Assembly: GCA_013002025.1 (NCBI GenBank) | Contig: JABDKW010000037.1 | Location: 1-64,000 of the forward strand | Source: Gammaproteobacteria bacterium | GTDB taxonomy: Bacteria; Pseudomonadota; Gammaproteobacteria; Arenicellales; Arenicellaceae | Direction of reading: 5' to 3' | DNA length: 64,000 bases | Shown: positions 8,250-14,844 of the stretch, in pieces | How the letters are laid out: every line of letters starts with the position of its first letter | Position numbering within the stretch: position 1 is the first letter of the stretch | Position numbers and translations under genes: made by a program | The notes under the pieces: model-generated | The model's input: the letters and a program-made list of their open reading frames with translations, nothing else | What the model was told of the DNA's origin: nothing | The model's database searches: none

Positions 8250-10838
8250 TCACGCCGCGCTGGCCAGAAAATCCTGAGCGAAGCGCTGCAGCACGCCGCC
8301 GGCTTCGTAGATGCTGACTTCTTCGGCGGTGTCGAGCCGACAGGTCATCGGCACTTCCAGTTGCTCCCCATTGGCACGGTTGATAACCAGCGTCAGTGTC
8401 GCGCCCGGCGCCGGGTCGCCTTTGACATCGAATGTTTCGGTGCCGTCGATTGCCAGTGTTTTGCGGGTGGTGCCGGGCTCAAATTCCAGCGGCAACACGC
8501 CCATGCCGATTAAGTTGGTGCGGTGAATGCGTTCAAAGCCTTCGGCGGCAATGCACTCCACGCCGGCCAGGCGCACGCCTTTGGCGGCCCAGTCGCGCGA
8601 AGAGCCCTGGCCGTAATCGGCCCCTGCCACAATGATCAGCGGCTGCTTCCTCTGCATATAGGTTTCAATGGCCTCCCACATGCGGGTGACTTTGCCTTCC
8701 GGTTCGATACGCGCCAACGAGCCCTGCACAATCTCGCCATTCTCCTGCACCATCTCATTCAATAGCTTGGGGTTGGCAAAGGTGGCGCGTTGCGCGGTCA
8801 GGTGGTCGCCACGGTGGGTAGCGTAGGAGTTGTAGTCTTCTTCGGGCAGGCCCATTTTATCGAGGTACTCACCCGCCGCGCTGGCCTTCATAATCGCGTT
8901 GGAGGGCGATAAATGGTCGGTGGTGATGTTGTCGCCCAACACCGCCAGTGGCCGCATGCCGCGCATGGTGCGTGGCGCCGCCAGTGCGCCCTCCCAATAC
9001 GGCGGGCGGCGAATATAGGTGCTCATCTCGCGCCAGTCGTACAGGGGGCTGATCTTTTCGCCGTCGCCGACTTGAACTTTAAACATTGGGTTGTACACAT
9101 CACGATACTGCTGGGGCTTTACATTCTGTTTCACGATGGCGTCGATCTCAGCATCGTCGGGCCAGATGTCTTTCAGGGTAACGGGGTTGCCATCCTGATC
9201 ATTGCCCAGCACGCCGTTCTCGATATCAAAGCGAATGGTGCCGGCGATGGCGTAGGCCACCACCAAAGGTGGTGAGGCCAGAAATGCCTGTTTGGCATAG
9301 GGGTGAATTCGGCCATCAAAATTGCGGTTGCCAGATAACACCGCGGTGGCGTAGAGGTCGCGCTCGACCACTTCTTTTTGAATGTCGGGGTCCAGCGCCC
9401 CGCTCATACCATTGCAGGTGGTGCAGGCAAAGCCGACCACACCAAAACCCAATTGCTCCAGCTCCGTTAACAGCCCCGCTTCTTCCAGATACATCTGCAC
9501 GGTCTTCGAGCCTGGCGCCAGCGAACTTTTAACCCAAGGTTTGCGCAACAGCCCTTTACGGTTGGCGTTGCGGGCAATCAAGCCAGCGGCAATTACATTA
9601 TGCGGATTAGAGGTGTTAGTGCAGGAGGTGATGGCGGCAATGATGACCGCGCCATCGGGCATCTGGCCTTCGACGTCTTCCACCTCACCGGTGATCCCGG
9701 CCGTAGCGAGGTCGGTGGTGGCCACACGTTTATGCGGCACCGACGGCCCGGCAATGTTGCGGCCCACTGCAGATAGGTCAAAGGTCAGCACCCGCTCATA
9801 CTCGGCGCCGCTCATGGCGTCGGCCCACAGCCCAGTTTGTTTGGCGTAGGTCTCAACTAACTTAACCTGCTCATCTTCGCGGCCGGTCAGCTTCAGATAG
9901 TCGATGGTGTTCTGGTCAATGTAGAACATGGCCGCGGTGGCGCCATACTCAGGGGTCATATTAGAGATGGTGGCACGGTCGCCCAGAGTCAGGTCGGCCG
10001 CCCCTTCGCCATAAAACTCCAGATAGGCCGACACCACCTTCTGCTCGCGTAAAAATTCGGTGATGGCTAACACAATATCGGTGGCGGTAATGCCGGGCTG
10101 GCGTTTGCCGGTCAATTCCACGCCGACGATATCGGGCAGCCGCATGTAAGACGCTCGCCCCAGCATCACACTTTCGGCTTCCAGCCCGCCCACGCCCACT
10201 GCGATCACGCCGAGCGCATCCACGTGGGGGGTGTGACTGTCGGTGCCGACCAGGGTATCGGGGAAGGCTACGCCCTCTCGTGCGTGCACCACCGGCGACA
10301 TACGCTCCAGATTGATCTGGTGCATGATGCCGTTGCCCGGCGGGATCACATCCACATTCTTAAAGGCTTTTTTGGTCCAATTAATAAAATGGAAGCGGTC
10401 TTCATTGCGGCGCTCTTCGATGGCGCGATTTTTTTCAAAGGCGTCTTTTTCAAAACCGGCGTGTTCCACAGCCAGCGAATGATCAACAATTAATTGCGTT
10501 GGCACCACGGGGTTGACTTTGGCCGGGTCGCCACCCTTCTCGGCGATGGCGTCTCTGAGGCCAGCCAGATCCACCAGCGCGGTCTGGCCCAGAATGTCGT
10601 GACACACCACACGCGCCGGAAACCACGGGAAGTCCAGGTCTCGCTTGCGCTCGATAATCTGCCGCAGGCTGGCCTCCAGCATGCCGGGGTCACAACGGCG
10701 CACCAGATTCTCGGCCAACACCTTAGAGGTATAGGGCAGTTTGTCATAGGCGCCCGTCTGTATCGCCTCGACGGCTTCGTGAGTGTCAAAGAAATCTAAT
10801 TCGGTGCCGGGCAGTGCTTTGCGGTAGTCGGTATTCAT
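8250..10838 (-). CDS. acnD: Fe/S-dependent 2-methylcitrate dehydratase AcnD
   Basis: This is an aconitase-superfamily enzyme of 862 residues that dehydrates 2-methylcitrate in propionate catabolism. The [4Fe-4S] ligands are visible in SCTNTSNPHN and in FACTTCNGMSG, and the C-terminal swivel domain contains YGQGSSRDWA. The N-terminus (MNTDYRKALPGTELDFFD) and the adjacent prpF favour AcnD over the citric-acid-cycle aconitase AcnA, which is slightly longer and is not paired with prpF. The start is ATG at 10838. Two palindromic operator candidates lie upstream. AcnD can also act on citrate in some species, so overlap with aconitase activity is possible. Confidence 0.93.
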   Translation of the reverse strand: MNTDYRKALPGTELDFFDTHEAVEAIQTGAYDKLPYTSKVLAENLVRRCDPGMLEASLRQIIERKRDLDFPWFPARVVCHDILGQTALVDLAGLRDAIAEKGGDPAKVNPVVPTQLIVDHSLAVEHAGFEKDAFEKNRAIEERRNEDRFHFINWTKKAFKNVDVIPPGNGIMHQINLERMSPVVHAREGVAFPDTLVGTDSHTPHVDALGVIAVGVGGLEAESVMLGRASYMRLPDIVGVELTGKRQPGITATDIVLAITEFLREQKVVSAYLEFYGEGAADLTLGDRATISNMTPEYGATAAMFYIDQNTIDYLKLTGREDEQVKLVETYAKQTGLWADAMSGAEYERVLTFDLSAVGRNIAGPSVPHKRVATTDLATAGITGEVEDVEGQMPDGAVIIAAITSCTNTSNPHNVIAAGLIARNANRKGLLRKPWVKSSLAPGSKTVQMYLEEAGLLTELEQLGFGVVGFACTTCNGMSGALDPDIQKEVVERDLYATAVLSGNRNFDGRIHPYAKQAFLASPPLVVAYAIAGTIRFDIENGVLGNDQDGNPVTLKDIWPDDAEIDAIVKQNVKPQQYRDVYNPMFKVQVGDGEKISPLYDWREMSTYIRRPPYWEGALAAPRTMRGMRPLAVLGDNITTDHLSPSNAIMKASAAGEYLDKMGLPEEDYNSYATHRGDHLTAQRATFANPKLLNEMVQENGEIVQGSLARIEPEGKVTRMWEAIETYMQRKQPLIIVAGADYGQGSSRDWAAKGVRLAGVECIAAEGFERIHRTNLIGMGVLPLEFEPGTTRKTLAIDGTETFDVKGDPAPGATLTLVINRANGEQLEVPMTCRLDTAEEVSIYEAGGVLQRFAQDFLASAA

Positions 10839-10879
10839 GCTGTTTGTCTAGGTTGGGGTTTAGCTTGATTTTGGTCAAT

Positions 10880-10889
10880 TTGTATACAA
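10880..10889. promoter_or_regulatory. Palindromic operator candidate upstream of acnD (proximal)
   Basis: A perfect palindrome, TTGTATACAA, lies 42 bp upstream of the acnD start. Its size and TTGT..ACAA form are typical of GntR-family (FadR-type) regulator sites, and GntR regulators are known for propionate and organic-acid genes. The regulator is not in the window. Confidence 0.5.
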
Positions 10890-10940
10890 TTATTAAGTTT
10901 TTACGTGATTTATCTCGTTTTTCGACTATTAAGACCAATA

Positions 10941-10952
10941 ATTGTAAACAAT
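10941..10952. promoter_or_regulatory. Palindromic operator candidate upstream of acnD (distal)
   Basis: ATTGTAAACAAT is a near-perfect palindrome sharing the TTGT..ACAA half-sites of the proximal site, about 62 bp away centre to centre. Two similar sites suggest cooperative binding or looping by one regulator. Confidence 0.45.
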
Positions 10953-11073
10953 ATTGAGTGTTTGCCGATTATAGCAGCCAATGCCTGCGGCCGCATCTTT
11001 ATGCTGAATTTCGCATCTATTAAGGCGCAGTAACGCTGGCCGCGGCATAAAGTCGCGGCGTTACTATGTAGCT

Positions 11074-11514
11074 ATGTCGGATACTGCGCTGAATAACACA
11101 TTATTGCTGATGACCGCCGATGCCATCCTGGTGCTGCATCTGCTCACGGTGATGTTTGTGGTGTTTGGCCTGCTGTTGATCTACGCGGGGCAGGTCGCCG
11201 GCTGGCCATGGGTGCGAAACTTCTGGTTCCGTGTGGCACACCTGGCCTGTATCGGCGTGGTGGTGGCGCAGTCGTGGTTTGGGGTCCACTGCTTTCTGAC
11301 CATCTGGGAACAGCAACTGCGCGAGGCTGCTGGCACGGCCACCTACTCCGGCGCGTTTATACAGCATTGGCTGCAGGCCATTCTATTTTACGACGCGCCC
11401 GCCTGGGTATTTATCACGCTCTATACCGCCTTTGGCGCGCTGGTATTACTTAGTTGGTGGCTAGTGCCGCCCGCGCGACAACAAAAAGCCCCACCCGAGC
11501 GTCAATCCAAATAA
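11074..11514 (+). CDS. DUF2784-family membrane protein
   Basis: A 146-residue inner-membrane protein with about four transmembrane segments, a basic C-terminus (PPARQQKAPPERQSK) and the Trp/His/Cys-rich pattern of DUF2784 (LHLLTVMFVVFG, WFGVHCFLTIWE). The biochemical role of the family is unknown. The gene is divergent from acnD and converges on the thiolase-like gene, overlapping its 3' end by 13 bp. The family call rests on the hydrophobic pattern and conserved residues. Confidence 0.8.
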   Translation: MSDTALNNTLLLMTADAILVLHLLTVMFVVFGLLLIYAGQVAGWPWVRNFWFRVAHLACIGVVVAQSWFGVHCFLTIWEQQLREAAGTATYSGAFIQHWLQAILFYDAPAWVFITLYTAFGALVLLSWWLVPPARQQKAPPERQSK

Positions 11515-13043
11515 AAGGTATTCTTGCCGGCTTGATGTTTTACCTCGCCACTGCGGCCAACCCCCTCAATACGCACTAGATCATTCAGTACATCGGCCGA
11601 GCTCTCGGTCTCGGCCATAAACCGTTGGCCGCTGTCCAGCCTGCCAATGATAATGCCGCGCTGTGGTTCATTTATTGAGTTGTAGATAACGGTGTAAGTT
11701 TCAATACTAGCCGCGCCCTGCGGTGTTTCAGTGAACACCGGGCCGGTGGCTTGCAATATTTTCTGCTGATAGATATCCGGGTCTGTGGGTCGCCAATCCC
11801 GCTCAGGCGGGGTGGCGGAATACACGCCCACCGCGTGCTTGGTCAGAAACCAGCCGTTGGCGTTCAGTAGACCAAACTGCTCGGGTGCGGCCCGCAGTGT
11901 GTGCATCATTTCAGCAATGGCGTGCATGCCGTAGTTGTTCCCCGCCCCGCCGAAATACGGCAGGCCGCCGGTAATGGTCAGCCCGCGCGGGTCATCATGG
12001 GCAATACCGAATTCATCGCAGGCCATTTGCACGGCCGAGGGGAAACAACTGTAGATATCCAGTGCGTCAATCTCGTTGATTGATCGATCAGCCATGGCCA
12101 GCGCTTCGCGACCGGCGCGGCCCAACGCGGGCGAAGAATGATAATTAACCCTCTCGGTCAGATTCCAATGCTCCTGAGCCTGGGCGCAGCCGTGCAGATA
12201 GACCCAGCGGTCACTGTTGATGCCCAGCGCTTGCGCCCGCCCCACCGAGGTCATAATGACTGCCGCCGCCTGATTGACAGATATCATGGCATTTAACAGC
12301 TTGGGGTATGGGTAGGCAATCATCCGGTTATTCTCGGTGACGGTGATCAGTTCGTCCGCCGAGCGCTCGGTTGCAAACCATGCATAGGGATTATTGGCCG
12401 CCACCTTGGTCATGCGGCTGAACATAGTGCCCATGGCCTGCATGTGACCTGATGGCGAGCGGCCATAGTGCGCCCGCAGCGCATTCTCGAATAATGGGTA
12501 GCAGTTGGCCGGCAAACTTAAACCGTACTTGGCTTCGTGTTCGGTGTTGCTGCGCTTGCCCTCGCCAAACATAGTTGGTTGGCCACCCGGCTTATCGCGC
12601 CATGCGCCCTTGGGCAACAGTAGCTTGCTCCAATGATTAAACCGCTGGCGCATGGTGTGCAGTGCTTCACCGCCAGTGAGTAAGACAGTCTCTGCCCGGC
12701 CCTCGGCGATTTCATTAGCGAAGTGATTCACCAACTGTTGCGGCGTGTTACCGCCAGTGGCGCAGTAGTATTGATGCTGCGGGTCGATGCCAAGTGCGTT
12801 GGCCACACTTTTGGGCACATTGGAGTAACAACCGGTAAGCGGTGTTTTAACCCCTGGGGCGTCCACCGTCAGGCCGACCGCGGCCAGATGTTGTACATCG
12901 GCCAGGAGTTGGTCCGAGCCTGCGTCCTGAGCGGCGTTCTGAGCGACCTCGGCCATCAGTTGGATGGGTGTGCGGCCCTTAGGGTTGCTGGATCTGTCGA
13001 CGAGTTGGGCCGCGCCAATCAGGATGGGGGTGTTGGGGTTCAT
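11502..13043 (-). CDS. Thiolase-superfamily acetyl-CoA acetyltransferase-like protein
   Basis: A 513-residue protein of the thiolase fold, of the longer form often annotated acetyl-CoA acetyltransferase. The N-terminus PILIGAAQLVDR is characteristic. A candidate nucleophile is Cys94 in CATGGNTPQQ. The C-terminal half has a GGLPYFGGAGNNYGMHA motif and a final beta-rich extension of roughly 100 residues resembling an OB-like domain. Classical degradative thiolases are about 390-400 residues, so this is probably an SCP-x/thiolase-like enzyme acting on an acyl-CoA of unknown type. It is monocistronic. Confidence 0.8.
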   Translation of the reverse strand: MNPNTPILIGAAQLVDRSSNPKGRTPIQLMAEVAQNAAQDAGSDQLLADVQHLAAVGLTVDAPGVKTPLTGCYSNVPKSVANALGIDPQHQYYCATGGNTPQQLVNHFANEIAEGRAETVLLTGGEALHTMRQRFNHWSKLLLPKGAWRDKPGGQPTMFGEGKRSNTEHEAKYGLSLPANCYPLFENALRAHYGRSPSGHMQAMGTMFSRMTKVAANNPYAWFATERSADELITVTENNRMIAYPYPKLLNAMISVNQAAAVIMTSVGRAQALGINSDRWVYLHGCAQAQEHWNLTERVNYHSSPALGRAGREALAMADRSINEIDALDIYSCFPSAVQMACDEFGIAHDDPRGLTITGGLPYFGGAGNNYGMHAIAEMMHTLRAAPEQFGLLNANGWFLTKHAVGVYSATPPERDWRPTDPDIYQQKILQATGPVFTETPQGAASIETYTVIYNSINEPQRGIIIGRLDSGQRFMAETESSADVLNDLVRIEGVGRSGEVKHQAGKNTFYLD

Positions 13044-13128
13044 TTGGGGTGGGGTTGGGGGTTGGGTTTTTAGGTTTGGTTTTAGGTGGGGGATTTTAGC
13101 TGATGTGTTGGGTTTTTGGGGGAGTGTT

Positions 13129-13201
13129 GTTTAGCTCGCCCTTCGGGCGGCGCGTTGTGGAAGGAATGTCGATTAGCTCGCCCTTCGGGCTGCGCGCATG
13201 G
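13129..13201 (+). repeat. Two copies of a short ttagctcgcccttcgggc unit
   Basis: Two near-identical copies of ttagctcgcccttcgggc lie about 45 bp apart, each containing a small GCCC-TTC-GGGC hairpin. The second runs into gcgcgcatgga, which matches the 3' end of the adjacent tRNA-Arg read on the plus strand. Confidence 0.6.
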
Positions 13202-13319
13202 ATTTAAAAAGCCCACTGAAGTGGGTAAGTGGCTGATGAGAGCGGATTGCTCGTATCTTCCTGATACTCGCCCCTGCGGGGCCGGTCTTCGACCGTCCAA
13301 AATTGTTCCAGACAATTTG

Positions 13320-13369
13320 TACTCGGCGCTTCCTGCGCCTCGCCCTGCGGGCAGCCTGCGGCTGTTCAG
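13320..13369 (+). repeat. GC-rich tRNA-associated repeat, copy 1
   Basis: This 50-bp unit (tactcggcgcttcctgcgcc..cagcctgcggctgttca) is preceded by a small hairpin, AATTGTTCCAGACAATT. It matches copies 2 and 3 with only a few mismatches. Confidence 0.7.
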
Positions 13370-13430
13370 GAGTGGCACATGGATGTGCCGGTTACGGACC
13401 GAAGGATGGAATTTTGCTCCTGGCAAAATT

Positions 13431-13508
13431 GTACTCGGCGCCTCCTGCGCCTCGCCCTGCGGGCAGCCTGCGGCTGTTCAAAATCGCTCCTAGCGATTTT
13501 GTCGAACC
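13431..13508 (+). repeat. GC-rich tRNA-associated repeat, copy 2
   Basis: The same 50-bp unit, followed by the hairpin AAATCGCTCCTAGCGATTT and gtcgaacc. It is preceded by another hairpin, ATTTTGCTCCTGGCAAAAT. Confidence 0.7.
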
Positions 13509-13545
13509 GAGAGGTTCTCTTCATGCTTTCATGGGCAGAATAAAT

Positions 13546-13576
13546 AAAAAAAGCCCACCGAAGTGGGCTTTTTTTA
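13546..13576. terminator. Bidirectional intrinsic terminator in the tRNA-Arg repeat region
   Basis: The stem AGCCCAC / GTGGGCT (13552-13569), with a CGAA loop, is flanked by an A run on the left and a T run on the right, so it can end transcription from either side. On the minus strand it lies just downstream of a tRNA-Arg 3'-end fragment (13580-13598), mirroring the terminator after the intact tRNA. Confidence 0.8.
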
Positions 13577-13598
13577 TTTATGGCGCGCATGGAAGGAT

Positions 13599-13675
13599 TA
13601 CTCAGCGCCTCCTGCGCTTCGCCCTACGGGCAGCCTGCGGCTGTTCAAAATCGCTCCCGGCGATTTTGTCGAACC
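13599..13675 (+). repeat. GC-rich tRNA-associated repeat, copy 3
   Basis: Third copy of the 50-bp unit plus the hairpin AAATCGCTCCCGGCGATTT and gtcgaacc. It sits between the tRNA-Arg 3'-end fragment at 13580-13598 and the terminator of the intact tRNA-Arg. Confidence 0.7.
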
Positions 13676-13712
13676 TTGGAGATTCTCACGAGCCTCACAT
13701 CAACGACAAACA

Positions 13713-13744
13713 AAAACCCCCGTCATCTTCGATGACGAGGGTTT
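13713..13744 (-). terminator. Intrinsic terminator of tRNA-Arg
   Basis: On the minus strand a long stem (AAACCC..CGTCATC / GATGACGGGGGTTT) is followed by a T run. It starts about six bases after the CCA end of tRNA-Arg and ends the tRNA transcript. Confidence 0.8.
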
Positions 13745-13749
13745 GTATT

Positions 13750-13826
13750 TGGCGCGCATGGAAGGATTCGAACCTCCGACCGCCTGGTTCGTAGCCAGGT
13801 ACTCTATCCAGCTGAGCTACATGCGC
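13750..13826 (-). tRNA. tRNA-Arg(ACG)
   Basis: A 77-nt cloverleaf with encoded CCA. The acceptor stem GCGCATG pairs with CATGCGC. The D-arm is GCTCAGCTGGATAGAG. The anticodon stem CCTGG/CCAGG encloses loop CTACGAA with anticodon ACG, which is read as ICG after deamination. The T-arm is GGAGG-TTCGAAT-CCTTC. It follows tRNA-Ser(GCU) and csrA, as argV does in Escherichia coli. Confidence 0.97.
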
Positions 13827-13827
13827 G

Positions 13828-13929
13828 TAAATCGGTCACTACTAAATTGTCTGGAAGGCTACGAACCGTGGGTTCTTTAGCCAACTGTCTTTCGCCGCAG
13901 GCGCTCTATCAAACTGAGCACCATGCGCG
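13828..13929 (-). pseudogene. Decayed tRNA copy 1 in a 102-bp tandem repeat
   Basis: On the minus strand this unit keeps a tRNA-like 5' end (GCGCATG, then GCTCAGTTTGATAGAGC as D-arm). It then has about 19 extra bases, a damaged anticodon arm (TTGGCTAAAGAACCCA, no ACG) and a T-arm remnant, GGTTCGTAGCCTTCC. The 3' acceptor strand and CCA are lost. The flanking spacer is the same as upstream of the intact tRNA-Arg. It looks like a dead copy of the tRNA-Arg array. Confidence 0.7.
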
Positions 13930-14031
13930 TAAATCGGTCACTACTAAATTGTCTGGAAGGCTACGAACCGTGGGTTCTTTAGCCAACTCTCTTTCGCCGC
14001 AGGCGCTCTATCAAACTGAGCACCATGCGCG
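13930..14031 (-). pseudogene. Decayed tRNA copy 2 in a 102-bp tandem repeat
   Basis: This unit is identical to the neighbouring 102-bp unit except for one base (ccaactCtct versus ccaactGtct). It carries the same D-arm, insertion, broken anticodon arm and lost 3' acceptor. The near identity shows the already damaged copy was duplicated recently, or that the two are kept alike by gene conversion. Confidence 0.7.
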
Positions 14032-14233
14032 AAAATCGGTCTTCATGACGGGGCGAGAGAGTAGTGCAAGCTTACTAAATTATCAAGCACATATCTCGCC
14101 AAATAAGCGATATCGCATTTGCCAATAACAACCTGACAAGGAGGGAGGATTCGCCCCTTCGAACCGTTAGGGTGCGAATATACCCACCTACGTAATTAAC
14201 AAAGCGATGCCCCTTAGGGCAGCGATTTGTTAA
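14032..14233. other. Spacer between the decayed tRNA copies and tRNA-Ser
   Basis: About 200 bp without a gene. The left end repeats the start of the spacer seen in the tandem units (aaatcggtc). Around 14140-14160 the sequence ggagggaggattcg resembles the T-arm and 3' end of the adjacent tRNA-Ser read on the plus strand, and may be another tRNA remnant. The right end is the hairpin following tRNA-Ser. Confidence 0.45.
14196..14233 (-). terminator. Hairpin directly after tRNA-Ser
   Basis: A long imperfect stem (TTAACAAA..TTTGTTAA outside, GCCC/GGGC inside) abuts the CCA end of tRNA-Ser on the minus strand. The trailing T run is weak, so it may end transcription or serve as a processing signal in a longer tRNA-Ser/tRNA-Arg transcript. 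Confidence 0.5.
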
Positions 14234-14326
14234 TGGCGGAGAAGGAGGGATTCGAACCCTCGATAGAGCTATAAACCCTATACTCCCTTAGCAGGGGAGC
14301 GCCTTCAGCCACTCGGCCACTTCTCC
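14234..14326 (-). tRNA. tRNA-Ser(GCU)
   Basis: A 93-nt class II tRNA with the long variable arm typical of serine. The acceptor stem GGAGAAG pairs with CTTCTCC, with discriminator G and encoded CCA. The anticodon stem CTCCC/GGGAG encloses loop CTGCTAA with anticodon GCT. It sits just downstream of csrA, the position of serV in Escherichia coli. Confidence 0.97.
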
Positions 14327-14339
14327 GGGTTTTTACTTT

Positions 14340-14621
14340 CTACTTATTGCCGAAAGAGTCGTCGTCACTGAAGTAGTCTGCGCCGCGAAGGTCGTGATCA
14401 CTGCTGTAATCATCGTCATCACCACTATCATTGTCGTCACTTTCTGCACCCATGCGCTCTTCACGCTTGATGCGATTGTAAATCTCTTCACGATGCACGG
14501 GTACGTCACGCGGGGCGTTGATACCAATGCGTACCTGGTTACCCTTTATACCAAGCACTGTCACTTGAACATCGTCACCAATGTTCAACGTCTCGTTAAT
14601 ACGTCGAGTTAAAATTAACAT
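14340..14621 (-). CDS. csrA: Carbon storage regulator CsrA with acidic C-terminal tail
   Basis: CsrA is a dimeric RNA-binding protein that recognises GGA motifs in hairpin loops and controls translation and stability of many mRNAs. Residues 1-58 match the family closely ([17 protein letters not shown]), with RNA-contacting Leu4, Arg6/7 and the VHREEIY region including Arg44. Most gammaproteobacterial CsrA proteins are 60-67 residues. This one is 93, and residues 61-93 are extremely acidic, with about 13 aspartates plus Ser and Gly. The start has a clear AGGAG site. The gene lies between lysC and tRNA-Ser. Its leader has several GGA motifs that suggest autorepression. The tail could act as an RNA mimic or modulate RNA affinity; this is inference. 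Confidence 0.97.
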   Translation of the reverse strand: MLILTRRINETLNIGDDVQVTVLGIKGNQVRIGINAPRDVPVHREEIYNRIKREERMGAESDDNDSGDDDDYSSDHDLRGADYFSDDDSFGNK

Positions 14622-14628
14622 CTAGTTC

Positions 14629-14674
14629 TCCTATTTATCCATCGCCTTCTCTAGCTCCTAAGCTCCTAAGCTCC
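14629..14674 (-). promoter_or_regulatory. csrA mRNA leader with repeated GGA (CsrA-binding) motifs
   Basis: On the minus strand the leader carries GGGAGCTTAGGAGCTTAGG and a third AGGAGC, then GATGGATAAATAGGAG at the ribosome site. That makes five GGA motifs within about 46 bases, one overlapping Shine-Dalgarno. In Escherichia coli CsrA represses its own translation by binding several such sites in the csrA leader, so the same control is expected here. Confidence 0.65.
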
Positions 14675-14715
14675 CAACCAGTAACCCAAGAAGGACTCAT
14701 AAAAGGTGAGCGGGT

Positions 14716-14750
14716 ATTATAGGTAAGTAATCCAAATTCGCTAGCGAATT
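14716..14750 (-). promoter_or_regulatory. csrA promoter with overlapping 16-bp palindrome
   Basis: A perfect TATAAT -10 box lies at 14721-14716 on the minus strand. The -35 position (about 14744-14739) has no good hexamer but sits inside the perfect palindrome AATTCGCTAGCGAATT (14735-14750). A DNA-binding regulator probably acts at this site. Transcription would start about 90 bases before the csrA start codon. Confidence 0.55.
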
Positions 14751-14844
14751 ATCTCCCCGATTACTTAACTTTTCCGGCTCGCCTGCGGCTAAGCTTAGCA
14801 CACCTTGGGGTGTTAATAACACGCCCAATTAATAATGCAATTGC

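Larger units (their letters stand above)
13044..13749. other. 706-bp gene-free repeat region beside the tRNA-Arg
   Basis: No credible gene is seen. The region contains three copies of a GC-rich unit of about 50 bp, paired short hairpins, two intrinsic terminators and fragments of the tRNA-Arg 3' end at 13580-13598 and around 13191-13201. Open frames on both strands here simply translate the repeats. The arrangement looks like debris of repeated duplication of the tRNA plus its terminator. Confidence 0.7.

Noticed and set aside
13129-14031. CRISPR array
   Set aside because: Repeats are tandem or irregular without unique spacers of constant length, and no cas gene is in the window.
13116-14128. 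Several open frames of 60-160 codons on both strands around the tRNA-Arg
   Set aside because: They translate repeats, hairpins and the antisense of tRNA genes; their peptides repeat the same short segments and match no family.
14333-14612. Open frames overlapping csrA on both strands
   Set aside because: csrA is certain. The others come from its Asp-rich GAC/GAT tail read in other frames.
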